DNA from: Nocardia acidivorans NBRC 108247
Lineage (GTDB): Bacteria; Actinomycetota; Actinomycetes; Mycobacteriales; Mycobacteriaceae
Direction: 5' to 3'
DNA: 64,000 bases
NCBI RefSeq assembly: GCF_001625085.1
Contig: NZ_BDAW01000019.1
Location: 1-64,000, forward strand
A program made the position numbers and the translations under genes. Position 1 is the first letter of the stretch, and every line of letters starts with the position of its first letter. Below are positions 7,749 to 16,674 of this stretch, in pieces. Under the pieces are notes generated by a model that ran no database searches, was not told the DNA's origin, and saw only the letters and a list, made by a program, of their open reading frames with translations.

Positions 7749-8644
7749 CGGCCGTACCGCTCGTAGGCGGCGTTCGCGACGACCGCGTCACCGTGCGCGG
7801 AGGGGTGGAAGGGCAATCCACCGATATCGGTGCGATAGTCCAGCACCCCGTTCAACCACGGGTCCGCGGAACACAATCCGTGGCCGAGGGTCGGGGTCCG
7901 GGTGTCGAGGAAGTCGATGCCGAGCAGCGAAGCCGCCTCGCGCTGGGCCCGGTCGATGCGATCGAGGTATTCGATCGCCGCCCGCCCGCGCGGCTGAATG
8001 AACGGTGCGATCCCGAAGAGGCTGATGCACACGCTGTCCTGTCCGGACGGGAACAGCTCCGGATACCCGACCAGCACGATGCGGGCATTGGGTGCGTAGT
8101 ACTTGATGTAGGTCACCACATTGCTGATCCGCTGCGCGAACATCGCACCGGAGACGCCCCGGTAGTCGGTCATCCGCCCCTGTTCGGCCGCCTCCGGCCC
8201 GCATCCGTCGATCAGATCGAAAATACATTTCTGCAGCGACCACCACATGATCATGTCGGTGGCGCCCCACCGGTCGTTCAGCCCGATCTGCAACGTCACC
8301 AGTTTGGTGTTCGGCCCGAAAGCCCCTGCCTTATCGGCCTTCTGTGCCTCCATGGCGAGGGTGTAGCCGGGCGGGGTGTCGATGGAGGCGCCCGGACAGG
8401 AGGCGTCCATATAGTCGTCGGTCCGCATCAGCTGAACCAGTTGCGCGGGCCAGGAGGTCTCACCGTGCACGCATTTGACCTCCTCGGAGAGGAAGTCCCA
8501 CTTATTGGCGGTGAATGAATCACCCAGCACCACAAGCTCTTTGCCCGCGGGCGCGGGGTCGGCCCCCGCGACCCCGGATCCGCTGATCGTCGCGGCCACC
8601 ACCAGGGCGACCGCGCACGCCCATATCCCACTCCTACCGAACAC
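7745..8644 (-). CDS. Secreted SGNH/GDSL-type hydrolase
   Basis: Secreted hydrolase of 299 aa. The signal peptide (about 1-28) ends SGVAGADPAPA. Block I is LVVLGDSFTANKW with the catalytic serine; the oxygen-hole Asn is in LQIGLNDRWGATD; the C-terminal HPSAHGDAVVANAAYERYG carries the Asp/His pair of block V. This is a lipase/acetyl-esterase fold acting outside the membrane. It sits between a Pro-rich lipoprotein gene (11-bp gap) and an acyltransferase gene (4-bp overlap), so the three probably add and remove acyl groups on an envelope polymer or glycolipid; that is inference. Confidence 0.88.
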   Translation of the reverse strand: MFGRSGIWACAVALVVAATISGSGVAGADPAPAGKELVVLGDSFTANKWDFLSEEVKCVHGETSWPAQLVQLMRTDDYMDASCPGASIDTPPGYTLAMEAQKADKAGAFGPNTKLVTLQIGLNDRWGATDMIMWWSLQKCIFDLIDGCGPEAAEQGRMTDYRGVSGAMFAQRISNVVTYIKYYAPNARIVLVGYPELFPSGQDSVCISLFGIAPFIQPRGRAAIEYLDRIDRAQREAASLLGIDFLDTRTPTLGHGLCSADPWLNGVLDYRTDIGGLPFHPSAHGDAVVANAAYERYGR

Positions 8645-8655
8645 GTTTCAGCTCC

Positions 8656-9039
8656 TCAGTACCCGGCGCGCGGTTCGAATCCGGGCACGTCCAGGGTCGG
8701 CGGCGCGGGCTTCTGCACGGTCTGCGCGGGCTCCTGCTGCACCGGTTTGGGTGCGGTGGGTTGCGGGGCGGGCGGCTGCGCGGGCTCGATCGGCTGTACA
8801 GCGGGCGCTTCGGTCGGCGCGGGCGCCTGCGTCGATGCGGGTGCGGGCGCCACCGGCGCGGTGGTCACGGGTGCGGCGCTGGTCACCGGCGCGACCGTCG
8901 CGGTGGTCGTCGTCGGACTCGGCGATCCGCCCGATTCGCTGTCACTCCCGCAGGCCACCGCCCCGCCGATCAGCAGAACGGCGCCGGCCGCGGTCGCGAT
9001 GGCGCGAACGGTGGATCGGAGTGGGGCACAAGGTTTCAT
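8656..9039 (-). CDS. Pro/Thr-rich putative lipoprotein
   Basis: Protein of 127 aa with a charged N-terminus, a hydrophobic stretch (AIATAAGAVLLIGG) and a cysteine in AVAC that is a weak lipobox. The rest is a low-complexity Pro/Ala/Thr region (PTTTTATVAPVTSAAPVTTA, QPIEPAQPPAPQPTAPKPVQ), typical of cell-wall-spanning linkers, and there is no recognisable catalytic domain. It is the first gene of the lipoprotein / GDSL hydrolase / acyltransferase operon. It may scaffold the hydrolase at the membrane. Confidence 0.7.
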   Translation of the reverse strand: MKPCAPLRSTVRAIATAAGAVLLIGGAVACGSDSESGGSPSPTTTTATVAPVTSAAPVTTAPVAPAPASTQAPAPTEAPAVQPIEPAQPPAPQPTAPKPVQQEPAQTVQKPAPPTLDVPGFEPRAGY

Positions 9040-9242
9040 GGGGACCCTCGAATCATGAACTGAAGTGTTCGCTATTCACTCCAGCGGAAGTGTACAAACC
9101 TCCGAGCCCCCACCACCCCGATTCGCCCAATCCCCCCGCCCCCATTTCCTTGGGCACCCCCGAACCCTCCGACCAGCGGAAACCAGCGGGGTTAACCAGC
9201 CGATCACTGCCGCCGCGGGGACGCCCGCCGCAGACGAAAAAT

Positions 9243-9270
9243 CGGTAGCGGATCCCTACTTCCGCTACCG
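9243..9270 (-). terminator. Intrinsic terminator with T-run (leftward)
   Basis: CGGTAGCGGA (9243-9252) pairs perfectly with TCCGCTACCG (9261-9270), 8-nt loop. On the minus strand the hairpin is followed by ATTTTTC. It lies 32 bp after the stop of the tiny secreted-peptide gene. Confidence 0.75.
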
Positions 9271-9302
9271 GCGTTCCTTCGTGCGGTTACAACCGCGGCG
9301 AC

Positions 9303-9398
9303 TCAGATATTGCCCACCGTCGCCGCAGCGCTACCGGCTGCTCCCGAGGCAATGGCGCTACCTGTGCACAGCCCCGCGAACAGAAGAGCAAGAAGCAT
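9303..9398 (-). CDS. Tiny putative secreted peptide, 31 aa
   Basis: ATG at 9398, preceded on the minus strand by GAAAGG at about 9 bases. The product MLLALLFAGLCTGSAIASG... is a signal-peptide-like hydrophobic core with a likely cleavage after AIA-S, leaving about 14 small residues (GAAGSAAATVGNI). The reading frame is open further upstream without a usable start. A strong intrinsic terminator follows. No family is recognised; it could be a secreted peptide, a membrane peptide or a leader. Confidence 0.45.
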   Translation of the reverse strand: MLLALLFAGLCTGSAIASGAAGSAAATVGNI

Positions 9399-9558
9399 TC
9401 GGATTACCTTTCGAACAGTGCGTGATCCCTCGGTGTCTGATGAGGACAATTCGAAAAGTACTGCCCTGCAAGCATTTATCCGATGGCCTGAGCGATTCTC
9501 CCGGTAACCTCCATGGCGATCCCCAGTAACCTCCAAGCCCCCGCCGAACCCCGGTGTG

Positions 9559-11058
9559 CTAGGTCGAGAAGGGTGAGCCCGCTCCCTCGGCACGGGTGCG
9601 GCCGCGGCGGCCGGTCGCGGCCAGCGGCAGGGCGATATCCTCCAGCGAGCGGCCCTCGGCGTCGACGGCCAGGGCGCGCGCGATCAGCCCGCCCGCGATC
9701 ATGACGGCCGCACCGAGCAGATAGCCGAGACAGAGCCGCCCGGGATGTGAGCCGTCACCGATGAGCGCGCCGTAGATGACCGGGCCGAGCGCGCCGAAAC
9801 ACTGTGCGATGGCGAAGAATACGGCGATCGCCTTGGCGCGGACCTCGAGCGGGAAGATCTCGCTCACGGTGAGATAAGCGGCGCTCGCACCCGCCGAGGC
9901 GAAGAAGAATATGACGCACCAGCAGATCGTCTGGGTGACGGCATTGAGCACGTCGGCGTAGAACAGGCCCGCCGAAATCGCCAGCAGCACACCGGCGAGC
10001 AGATAGGTGCCCGAGATCATGGTGCGCCGGCCGAGGGTGTCGAAGAGATGTCCGATGGTGAGCGGGCCCACCAGATTTCCGACCGCGAAGGCGATCAGAT
10101 AGATCGGCGTGGATTCGGAGGGGACGCCGTAGAACTTGCCCAGCACGAGCGTGTACGTGAAGAAGATGGAGTTGTAGAGGAAGGACTGGCTGATCATCAG
10201 CGATGCGCCCAGAATGGAGCGCTGCGGATATTCGCGGAAGAGCACCCTGGTCAAAGCCAAGAAACCGATCTGGGTGGCGGGCTTGACCTCCATGGCCTTC
10301 GATTCGTCCACCGGCGGAAGGGTTTTCCCGGCGGCCTCGACCTCGTGTTCGATCTCCTCGATGGACTGCTCGGCGGCCTCCGCGCGACCGTGCATGATCT
10401 GCCAGCGCGGGCTCTCCGGCAGATGCCGCCGGACCAGCAGCACGACCAGTCCGAGCACCGGACCGATGAGGAAACCGAGCCGCCAGCCGATGGACAGGCT
10501 CATCTGATTGAGCAGAATATAGGTGCCGATGGTGCCGATAATGGCTCCGGCCCAATAGGTTCCATTGACCGCGATATCCACCCGCCCGCGATAGCGCGCC
10601 GGAATCAGTTCGTCGATGGCGGAATTGATGGCCGCGTATTCACCGCCGATGCCCATACCGGCGATGAATCGCGTGATGTACAGGAAGGCCACCCAGCCCG
10701 CGCCATTGCCGAGCGTGAGCGCGGTGAGACCGCTGCCGATCAGATAGATCGCCAGCGTCACCATGAACAGATTGCGCCGCCCCAGCCGATCCGAGAGATG
10801 CCCGAACAGCAGCGCCCCGACGACCTCACCGGCCAGGTAGACCGTGGCGATCAATCCGACCGCCGCCGAGGACATTCCGAGTGTCTCGGGTTTGGTCAGG
10901 GTATCGGCGACCGCGCTGGCGACGGTGATCTCCAGCCCGTCCAGCACCCAGGCCACCCCGAGCGCCACCACCAACCGGGTATGGAATCTGGACCACGGCA
11001 GCCGATCGATCCGCGCCGGCACCAAAGTCCGCACCACCCGACCCGCCACCTCAGTCAT
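9559..11058 (-). CDS. MFS transporter
   Basis: Major facilitator of 499 aa with about 12 hydrophobic helices. Helix 1 contains VVALGVAWVLDGLEITVASA; the loop 2-3 signature is GALLFGHLSDRLGRRNLF; the mirrored loop 8-9 is IGHLFDTLGRRTMISG. A long central loop (HGRAEAAEQSIEEIEHEVEA) is charged. The DGLE motif in helix 1 resembles sugar and aromatic-acid/H+ symporters; the substrate is unknown. The ATG at 11058 has GGAGGT just upstream, so the upstream extension to 11160 is rejected. The 274 bp between this start and the thioesterase-like gene show no gene. Confidence 0.85.
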   Translation of the reverse strand: MTEVAGRVVRTLVPARIDRLPWSRFHTRLVVALGVAWVLDGLEITVASAVADTLTKPETLGMSSAAVGLIATVYLAGEVVGALLFGHLSDRLGRRNLFMVTLAIYLIGSGLTALTLGNGAGWVAFLYITRFIAGMGIGGEYAAINSAIDELIPARYRGRVDIAVNGTYWAGAIIGTIGTYILLNQMSLSIGWRLGFLIGPVLGLVVLLVRRHLPESPRWQIMHGRAEAAEQSIEEIEHEVEAAGKTLPPVDESKAMEVKPATQIGFLALTRVLFREYPQRSILGASLMISQSFLYNSIFFTYTLVLGKFYGVPSESTPIYLIAFAVGNLVGPLTIGHLFDTLGRRTMISGTYLLAGVLLAISAGLFYADVLNAVTQTICWCVIFFFASAGASAAYLTVSEIFPLEVRAKAIAVFFAIAQCFGALGPVIYGALIGDGSHPGRLCLGYLLGAAVMIAGGLIARALAVDAEGRSLEDIALPLAATGRRGRTRAEGAGSPFST

Positions 11059-11332
11059 CCCGACCTCCAGTCCGAACCTCGCAAAGTTCCGACTACCCGG
11101 CCCGGGCCAGCGCAAACACCACGCCGTCGACGAACACGCCCGGGCGATCAGTAGCGGCACAGACCTTACCGCCGCGAAGACGGACCGCCCCGGGGCGCGC
11201 CGACCCGCATGGCCCGGCCGACGGAATCAGCCGGGGCGGCAGCACCCGGGGCTTGGGATGGGCGAACGTCGGTGGCGCAGGAGCGAACTCCCCATGCCAG
11301 GGCCCAAGCCCACAGACGCAACCTGGCCCGTG

Positions 11333-12196
11333 CTACCCGGCCGAAGCCGGTCGGTCGCGGGCGCGCACCTCGAGGATCTGGAGGGCGCGGCCGATCGGCC
11401 CCCGCTCGTCATGCAGGACGGTGGAGCACATGCCGACGCCGTCCGGGCCGATGGAGGTGGCGACCGACAGCCCGATCCAGTCGGAGACCGGGAGGCGGAA
11501 CAGATCGACGGTGAGGTCGGTGTTGAGGAACGTGTACTGCGCCGGATCAAGCTGCGCGCCGATCCCATTGGCGATATCGGCGACCGCGAAGACGCTGCCC
11601 AGCGGCGTCACCGGCTCACCGTCCACCACTTCGCTGTGCGAGCGCACCCAAACATGGCGCGCCCCACCGGAATCCGGCAGCGCGCGAATATCGACGGTGC
11701 GCACATAGCCGACATCCCAGCCCTCCGGAACGTCCCAGCCGACCTGCGCCGAAGGCGGAACCGGCGGTAGCGGAGCGTCTGCCGCCAGCGCCACCGCGGC
11801 GGTATCGGTGGTGGCGATCCGCCACGCACTGGCCTTGGCGACCACCCGCCGCGCCCCATCGGGCAGCAACGCGGCGAGCTCGGCCGCTACCAATTCGATC
11901 CGCTTGCCGGGCCGCTCCACCCACGCCCGCACATCGATCTCCGCCACCGGAATCGGCCCGAGAATCTCCATGGTCAGCCGCGTAACCCGCATACCCTCGC
12001 GCGGCGCACACCGCTCCACCGCCCGAGCCAGCAATGCCGAAGGCGGCGCACCGTGCTGCATGGTGTGCGCCCACACACTCACCGTGGACTCGGTAGCCAG
12101 ATACCGCTCGTACCCACCCCCGACAGCCCCGAGCGGCAAAAAGTAAGCGGGCATAGCCACCCGATCGCCGACAGCGGCGTCATCACTCCAGGTCAT
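11333..12196 (-). CDS. Acyl-CoA thioesterase-like double hotdog protein
   Basis: Protein of about 287 aa with two hotdog-like halves (about 25-120 and 150-285). MQHGAPPSALLARAVERCA and TRLTMEILGPIPVAEIDVRA match the N-terminal half of the TesB-like/4HBT_3 thioesterase family; DLTVDLFRLPVSDWIGLSVA with GVGMCSTVLHDERGPIGRAL matches the second. It probably hydrolyses acyl-CoA; the chain length is unknown. Start choice is between the ATG at 12196 and an in-frame GTG at 12205 with a better ribosome site. Upstream lie two opposed REP-like repeats. Confidence 0.75.
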   Translation of the reverse strand: MTWSDDAAVGDRVAMPAYFLPLGAVGGGYERYLATESTVSVWAHTMQHGAPPSALLARAVERCAPREGMRVTRLTMEILGPIPVAEIDVRAWVERPGKRIELVAAELAALLPDGARRVVAKASAWRIATTDTAAVALAADAPLPPVPPSAQVGWDVPEGWDVGYVRTVDIRALPDSGGARHVWVRSHSEVVDGEPVTPLGSVFAVADIANGIGAQLDPAQYTFLNTDLTVDLFRLPVSDWIGLSVATSIGPDGVGMCSTVLHDERGPIGRALQILEVRARDRPASAG

Positions 12197-12320
12197 CTCA
12201 CTCACTCGGCTCACCGCGCCAACGTACCAACTACTTCGCTCGGCTACCGAACCCGCACGCGCCCAGCCCCGCGCTCCGCGATCACAGCACGAATCCTCCC
12301 GCTCTCCCGGCACGAATCCC

Positions 12321-12355
12321 CCGTCATCCCGACATGCTTTTGGCTGAATCCACAC
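12321..12355. repeat. REP-like repeat, copy 3
   Basis: CCGTCATCCCGACATGCTTT then TGGCTGAATCCACAC. Same family as copy 1, in the opposite orientation to its neighbour at 12377, so the pair can form a larger hairpin. Confidence 0.6.
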
Positions 12356-12376
12356 CCGCGGCGCATCATCCGATTG

Positions 12377-12412
12377 CGTGGATCCCGGCCAAAACGCGCC
12401 GGGATGACGGGG
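12377..12412. repeat. REP-like repeat, copy 4
   Basis: GCGTGGATCCCGGCC then GCGCCGGGATGACGGGG; inverted relative to copy 3, 21 bp away. It lies between the MerR gene end and the thioesterase-like gene. Confidence 0.6.
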
Positions 12413-12444
12413 CTTACCCATCCGGGGGCCGACGAGGACTTCGC

Positions 12445-13221
12445 TCAGTCCTGGGCCGGGCGGGGTGTGCGTTGTTCGGCGGCGGATTCGAGGTAGGCGC
12501 CAAGTTCGGAGTGCAGGACTCGGTCGAGGGCTTGGGCGAGGGAGTTCTGGACCGCGGTGACGCCGAGTTCGCGGAGGTGGTTGAGCATTTTGGCGGTGGC
12601 GGCTACTTCGGCGTCGGTGTCGGGGAGCCAGCCGGGGCCGTGTTCGGCGACTATCTGATCCTTCGCCGCGACGACCATGCGGCTGGCTATGTCCTCCACA
12701 CGCTCCACCACGGCGGCGTAGACGTCGATGAGGCCGGTGAGGTTGTAGCCGTAGCCGTGCAGGTCGGCGAAAATGCCCAGCAGTTCGGGCTGGGTGAATT
12801 CGACGGTCTCCTCGTGCACGCGGGCCAGGCCCAGATCCGCGAGGCGGTCGAGTTCGTCGCCGGTGACCGGGGAGACGTCGCCGCCGCCGAGGAAGGTGTC
12901 CAGGAGTTCACGCGGAACTTCCAGCGGCTCTTCGGGTTTGCCCCACGTCGCGGTGACCGCCTGTTGGAGGCCGAGGACTTCGGTGAGGTCCTTGCCGGTC
13001 TCCCAGCTGGTGATGAAATCGCCGATATGCGCGGTGGTGAAACCGCGTTGCAGCAGCGCGTCGATGATCTTGAGCCGGGCCAGATGCGAATCGTCGTAGA
13101 TGAGCGCGCGCCCGACACGCCGGGTGGGCGCGGTGAGCAGGCCGCGCTCCTGATAGGCGCGCACATTGCGGGTGGTGGTCCCGGCGGCGCGGGCGAGATC
13201 GTCGATGCGGTACTCCGCCAT
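12445..13221 (-). CDS. MerR-family transcriptional regulator
   Basis: Regulator of 258 aa. The N-terminal MerR HTH is unmistakable: YRIDDLARAAGTTTRNVRAY, then QERGLLTAPTRRVGRALIYD and LARLKIIDALLQRGFTTAHI. The C-terminal 170 residues are a helical effector domain without a Cys cluster, so it does not look like a metal sensor. The ATG at 13221 follows GGGAGGG on the minus strand; the frame stays open to 13776 but that part is antisense to the monooxygenase. It is the last gene after the mymA-like operon (122-bp gap) and is a candidate regulator of it. Confidence 0.85.
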   Translation of the reverse strand: MAEYRIDDLARAAGTTTRNVRAYQERGLLTAPTRRVGRALIYDDSHLARLKIIDALLQRGFTTAHIGDFITSWETGKDLTEVLGLQQAVTATWGKPEEPLEVPRELLDTFLGGGDVSPVTGDELDRLADLGLARVHEETVEFTQPELLGIFADLHGYGYNLTGLIDVYAAVVERVEDIASRMVVAAKDQIVAEHGPGWLPDTDAEVAATAKMLNHLRELGVTAVQNSLAQALDRVLHSELGAYLESAAEQRTPRPAQD

Positions 13222-13343
13222 CCTGGTCTCGCCCTCCCTGTCTCGCGGTCGCCGATCGGCGCTGGGCCCTCGCAGGGAAGGCATCGCCCATGCCACGGTG
13301 CGGGTGAGCACCGAGGGCATGGGCTGCGCACGTCGTGTCGACA

Positions 13344-14867
13344 TTAGCCGAGCGAGACGGAGATTCCGTGGTCGGCACTCACGGTGCCCGCCGCGTCCCG
13401 GGGTGTGAGGACGTAGTCGCGCGCCTCCACCCGGGCCAGCTGCTTGACGAACTGGGTGCCGAAGCCCGGATACATGGTGGCGTTGAACCCGTCCTCGGTG
13501 AGATACCAGCTGCTGCAACCGGAGTTCCAGGTGGTGGAGCGCAGTCGCTGTTGAATCCGCGCGTTGTACGAGTCCTGCCGGTCGCGGCGCACCTCGAGCA
13601 TGCGCAGATCGCGGTCGAGCAGCAGGCCGATGGCATCGGTCAGGTACTCGATCTGCGCTTCCATGTAGACCAGCGCCGAATTGTGCCCCGGCCCGGAATT
13701 GGGTCCGAAGGTCAGGAACAGATTCGGATAGCCCTCCACCGCCACACTCTTGAAAGCGTATGCGCCCCTGCTCCATTCGTCTCCGAGCACGCGACCGTCA
13801 CGCCCGGTGATCGGAATCGGCGCGCCCGCCTTGGAGATATCGAATCCGGTGGCGAAGACGATGGCGTCGAACCGGTGCTCGATACCCTCGGCGGTGCGGA
13901 TGCCGTGCGGGGACAGTTGTGCGATCGGCCAGGTGACCAGCTTGCAATTGTCGGCCTGCAATGCCGGGTAGTAGTCATTGCTGATCAGCAGTCGCTTGCA
14001 TCCGGCCCGGAAATCCGGGGTGAGCTGACGGCGCAGCCACGGATCGCTCACCTGGGATCGCAAGTGCAACAGGGCAACCCGCTCCACCACCCGGGTCAGC
14101 GGGGTATTCCACACCACACCGAGCGCCACCGATTCGTGCCCCCAGAACCAGGCGTCGCGCGCCAGCTTCTGGGTGATCGGGGCCTGCCGGTACAGCTGCC
14201 TGGTCCGGGCGGCGGTGCGCCGATTCACCCGAGGCAGCACCCAGCCGGGGGTGCGCTGGAAGACCTTGACCGAGGCCGCGGTCTTCACCAACTCCGGAAT
14301 GATCTGCACCGCACTGGCTCCGGTGCCGACCACGGCCACCTTCTTACCGGTGAAGTCGTAGTCGTGATCCCAGCGGGCACTGTGGATCTTGTGGCCCTCG
14401 TAGGTCTCGATGCCCGGAATCTTCGGCAGGCTGGCATTGGACAGCGGCCCGGAGGCCACAACCACGGTGCGCGCCTTGACCTTTCGCCGTCCGCGAGCGA
14501 AGGAGAGCTCCCACAGCCCGCTCATCTCGTCGAAGGCCAGTCCGGTCACCGTGTGGTCGAAGCGGATACTCGGCGCGATCCCGAACTCGGCCACCATGGA
14601 TTCGATATAGCCGAGGATCTCCCCGCTCCCGGAGTAGGTGTGCGACCAATCCGGATTGGGGGCGAAGCCGTACGAGTACAGCCGCGACGGAATATCGCAG
14701 GCCGCACCGGGATAGGTGTTGTCCCGCCAGGTGCCACCGACGCGACTGTCCCGCTCGAAGATCGCGAAGTCGGTGATTCCCTTCTGCCGCAGTCGAATAG
14801 CCGCGCCGATACCCGCGAATCCCGCACCGATGATCGCCACGTCCAATGGCTTGACCGCGGCGCTCAT
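13344..14867 (-). CDS. Flavin-containing / Baeyer-Villiger-type monooxygenase (MymA-like)
   Basis: Monooxygenase of 507 aa that uses FAD and NADPH. The FAD site is DVAIIGAGFAGIGAAIRLRQ; GGTWRDNTYPGAACDIPS is the conserved second FAD block; YEGHKIHSARWDHD is a Baeyer-Villiger fingerprint variant (Y in place of F); the NADPH site is VAVVGTGASAVQIIPEL. It could act on a fatty acyl or ketone substrate. Its neighbours (SDR, LipR-like hydrolase) match the M. tuberculosis mymA operon, where the enzyme affects envelope lipids. Its ATG overlaps the preceding diiron gene's stop (14864-14867). Confidence 0.88.
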   Translation of the reverse strand: MSAAVKPLDVAIIGAGFAGIGAAIRLRQKGITDFAIFERDSRVGGTWRDNTYPGAACDIPSRLYSYGFAPNPDWSHTYSGSGEILGYIESMVAEFGIAPSIRFDHTVTGLAFDEMSGLWELSFARGRRKVKARTVVVASGPLSNASLPKIPGIETYEGHKIHSARWDHDYDFTGKKVAVVGTGASAVQIIPELVKTAASVKVFQRTPGWVLPRVNRRTAARTRQLYRQAPITQKLARDAWFWGHESVALGVVWNTPLTRVVERVALLHLRSQVSDPWLRRQLTPDFRAGCKRLLISNDYYPALQADNCKLVTWPIAQLSPHGIRTAEGIEHRFDAIVFATGFDISKAGAPIPITGRDGRVLGDEWSRGAYAFKSVAVEGYPNLFLTFGPNSGPGHNSALVYMEAQIEYLTDAIGLLLDRDLRMLEVRRDRQDSYNARIQQRLRSTTWNSGCSSWYLTEDGFNATMYPGFGTQFVKQLARVEARDYVLTPRDAAGTVSADHGISVSLG

Positions 14868-15784
14868 GCGACGGGCTCGTAGGTGAGTTCCTTGGACCAG
14901 GTGGGCTGGGGTCCGAGGAAGCGTTCGGGAATCCGCGAGGTCACCTTCACCATGGCGTCGGCGAACAGGTGATACGGGTGATCGCGATTGATCACCCAGT
15001 TGGCGTGCATTTTCACGATCCGGTACATGGGCACGCGATTGGCGATCGGCGCGCGCTCGCCCACAGAACGGAACCGGCGCATGGCGGCGTAGAGCTTCTC
15101 CTCGTCCACGCCCATCTCGACGATATTGTCGCGCATCTTGTTCAGCAGCGGCACATAGCTGAGCACGCCCACGATGAACGACGGTTTGGCCCAGCCGCCC
15201 ACCAGATCGATGGCGAGCTTGCGCGCGGTGGAATGCCCGAGCAGCTCCATCACCGCGTAATCGGTTGCCAGGTGCCGGGATTCGTCCGAGTTGATCCGCT
15301 TGAAAACCTCCTGCGCGACCGGATCGCTGATCTCATCGGTGATGAATTTGATCAGCGCGCCGTCCAAGGCCACCTCGAGCATGGGGATCACGGTGCCCAG
15401 GAATGAGAGCGACATATCGTCGGCATGCTTGTCCAGGAAGTCGATCACCAGTTTGACATTGATATTCGGCTCCGGGATCTCGTCCCCGTCGAGCATGCCC
15501 CACCGGCGCATCAGGGCCAGTTCGGCATTGGCGTGCCGCTGTTCCTCGGCGTGGAAGTACTTGTAGATCTGCTTGAGCGTCTCGGTGGGAGCCTTCTGCG
15601 CCATTGCCGCGAAACCGCGTGCGCCGACGTTCTCGATCCACATGAGATCGGCCATGAACGGCTTGAGTTTGGCGTGCAGTTCCGGGTCGATGAGTTCGGC
15701 TCCCGGTGCGTCCCACTCGATATCGGCCAGCGCCCACTGCTTGGACGCGATCTTGCCGAGCATATTGTCGAAGTCGAAGGACAT
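14864..15784 (-). CDS. Ferritin-like diiron protein
   Basis: Protein of 306 aa, mostly helical, with two carboxylate/histidine motifs of diiron ferritin-like proteins: FHAEEQRHANAELALM (about 92-107) and NSDESRHLATDYAVMEL (about 190-206), plus early glutamates (WIENVGARGF, MLEVALDGAL). It may be an oxygenase or a fatty-acid desaturase relative; the exact reaction is not visible. It is placed between the SDR (1-bp gap) and the monooxygenase (4-bp overlap), so it is translationally coupled to both. As I recall it, the mycobacterial mymA operon has no such gene, which makes this an addition to the pathway here. Confidence 0.75.
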   Translation of the reverse strand: MSFDFDNMLGKIASKQWALADIEWDAPGAELIDPELHAKLKPFMADLMWIENVGARGFAAMAQKAPTETLKQIYKYFHAEEQRHANAELALMRRWGMLDGDEIPEPNINVKLVIDFLDKHADDMSLSFLGTVIPMLEVALDGALIKFITDEISDPVAQEVFKRINSDESRHLATDYAVMELLGHSTARKLAIDLVGGWAKPSFIVGVLSYVPLLNKMRDNIVEMGVDEEKLYAAMRRFRSVGERAPIANRVPMYRIVKMHANWVINRDHPYHLFADAMVKVTSRIPERFLGPQPTWSKELTYEPVA

Positions 15785-15785
15785 G

Positions 15786-16673
15786 TCAGACTCCTGTCTT
15801 CAGTGCGGCGGTCTCCGAATCGTTCTGCGGGAGAACGCGATTCAGCACGCCGAGGGCATGGGTGTAGAGGGCCGGGAAGTGCCGCTTGAGCAGCCAGACC
15901 GCATGCGCGTCCAGCTGCGGCAGCACATAGAGGCGGCCGTGGTCGTGGGCATCGAGGGTGGTGCGGGCGACCCGTTCGGGCGAGAAACCGGTCCGGCGCA
16001 TCAGCTCATCCGCCAGACGCGATGAGGCCGAACCGATTCGGCCGTCGCGCACCACATTGGTCTTGACGAAGGTCGGGCAGAGCACGGTCACCGCGACCCC
16101 GCTGCCGGAGAGTTCGGCGGCCAGGGTCTCCGACAGGGACATGACCCCGGCCTTGGAGACGTTGTAGACCGCCATGCCCGGTGCGGCGGCGAACCCGGCC
16201 GCCGAGGCGACATTGATGATCCCGCCCCGCCCGGCCGCGCGCAGCTGCGGCGCGAAGAGCTCACAGCCGTGCACCACACCCCACAGGTTGATGCCCAGCG
16301 CCCACTGCCAGTCGTCGAAACCGATGCCGCCCACCGGCTTTCCGCCGATGCCGACACCGGCGTTGTTGATCACCAGGGTCGGCGGTCCGCCGAAGACGAG
16401 TTCGGCCTGCGCGGCCAGGCTTTCGACATCCTCGCGCCGGGAGACGTCACAGAACACCGCGTGCGCCGGGCGGCCGTGCGTGCGCTGGATCAGCTTGACC
16501 GTCTCATCGGCGCGATCCTTGTCGATATCGGCACAGAGCACTTCCCCACCGCGCGCGGCGATTTCGAGCGCGAAGGCCCGGCCGATGCCGCTTCCGGCGC
16601 CCGTGACCACGGCCTTCGCATTATGTGTCCGGCGCGGTCCCAGGACCGGCAGCACACCGTCGAGAATTCCCAT
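15786..16673 (-). CDS. Short-chain dehydrogenase/reductase (SadH-like)
   Basis: SDR of 295 aa. The cofactor site is AVVTGAGSGIGRAFAL; NNAG appears in LVINNAGVGIGG; the catalytic Ser and Tyr-x3-Lys are in INVASAAGF and YNVSKAG. The C-terminal region after 200 is longer than in classical SDRs and resembles the SadH / acyl-group reductase type with a membrane-associated tail (HAVWLLKRHFPALYTHALGV). The ATG at 16673 is 1 bp from the previous stop; an upstream open extension to 16919 is antisense noise. It probably oxidises or reduces a lipid alcohol/ketone in the mymA-like pathway. Confidence 0.88.
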   Translation of the reverse strand: MGILDGVLPVLGPRRTHNAKAVVTGAGSGIGRAFALEIAARGGEVLCADIDKDRADETVKLIQRTHGRPAHAVFCDVSRREDVESLAAQAELVFGGPPTLVINNAGVGIGGKPVGGIGFDDWQWALGINLWGVVHGCELFAPQLRAAGRGGIINVASAAGFAAAPGMAVYNVSKAGVMSLSETLAAELSGSGVAVTVLCPTFVKTNVVRDGRIGSASSRLADELMRRTGFSPERVARTTLDAHDHGRLYVLPQLDAHAVWLLKRHFPALYTHALGVLNRVLPQNDSETAALKTGV

Positions 16674-16674
16674 C

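Noticed and set aside
12445..13776. Long 443-aa version of the MerR gene
   Set aside because: The extra N-terminal part is antisense to the monooxygenase; the HTH starts at the ATG at 13221 with a good ribosome site.
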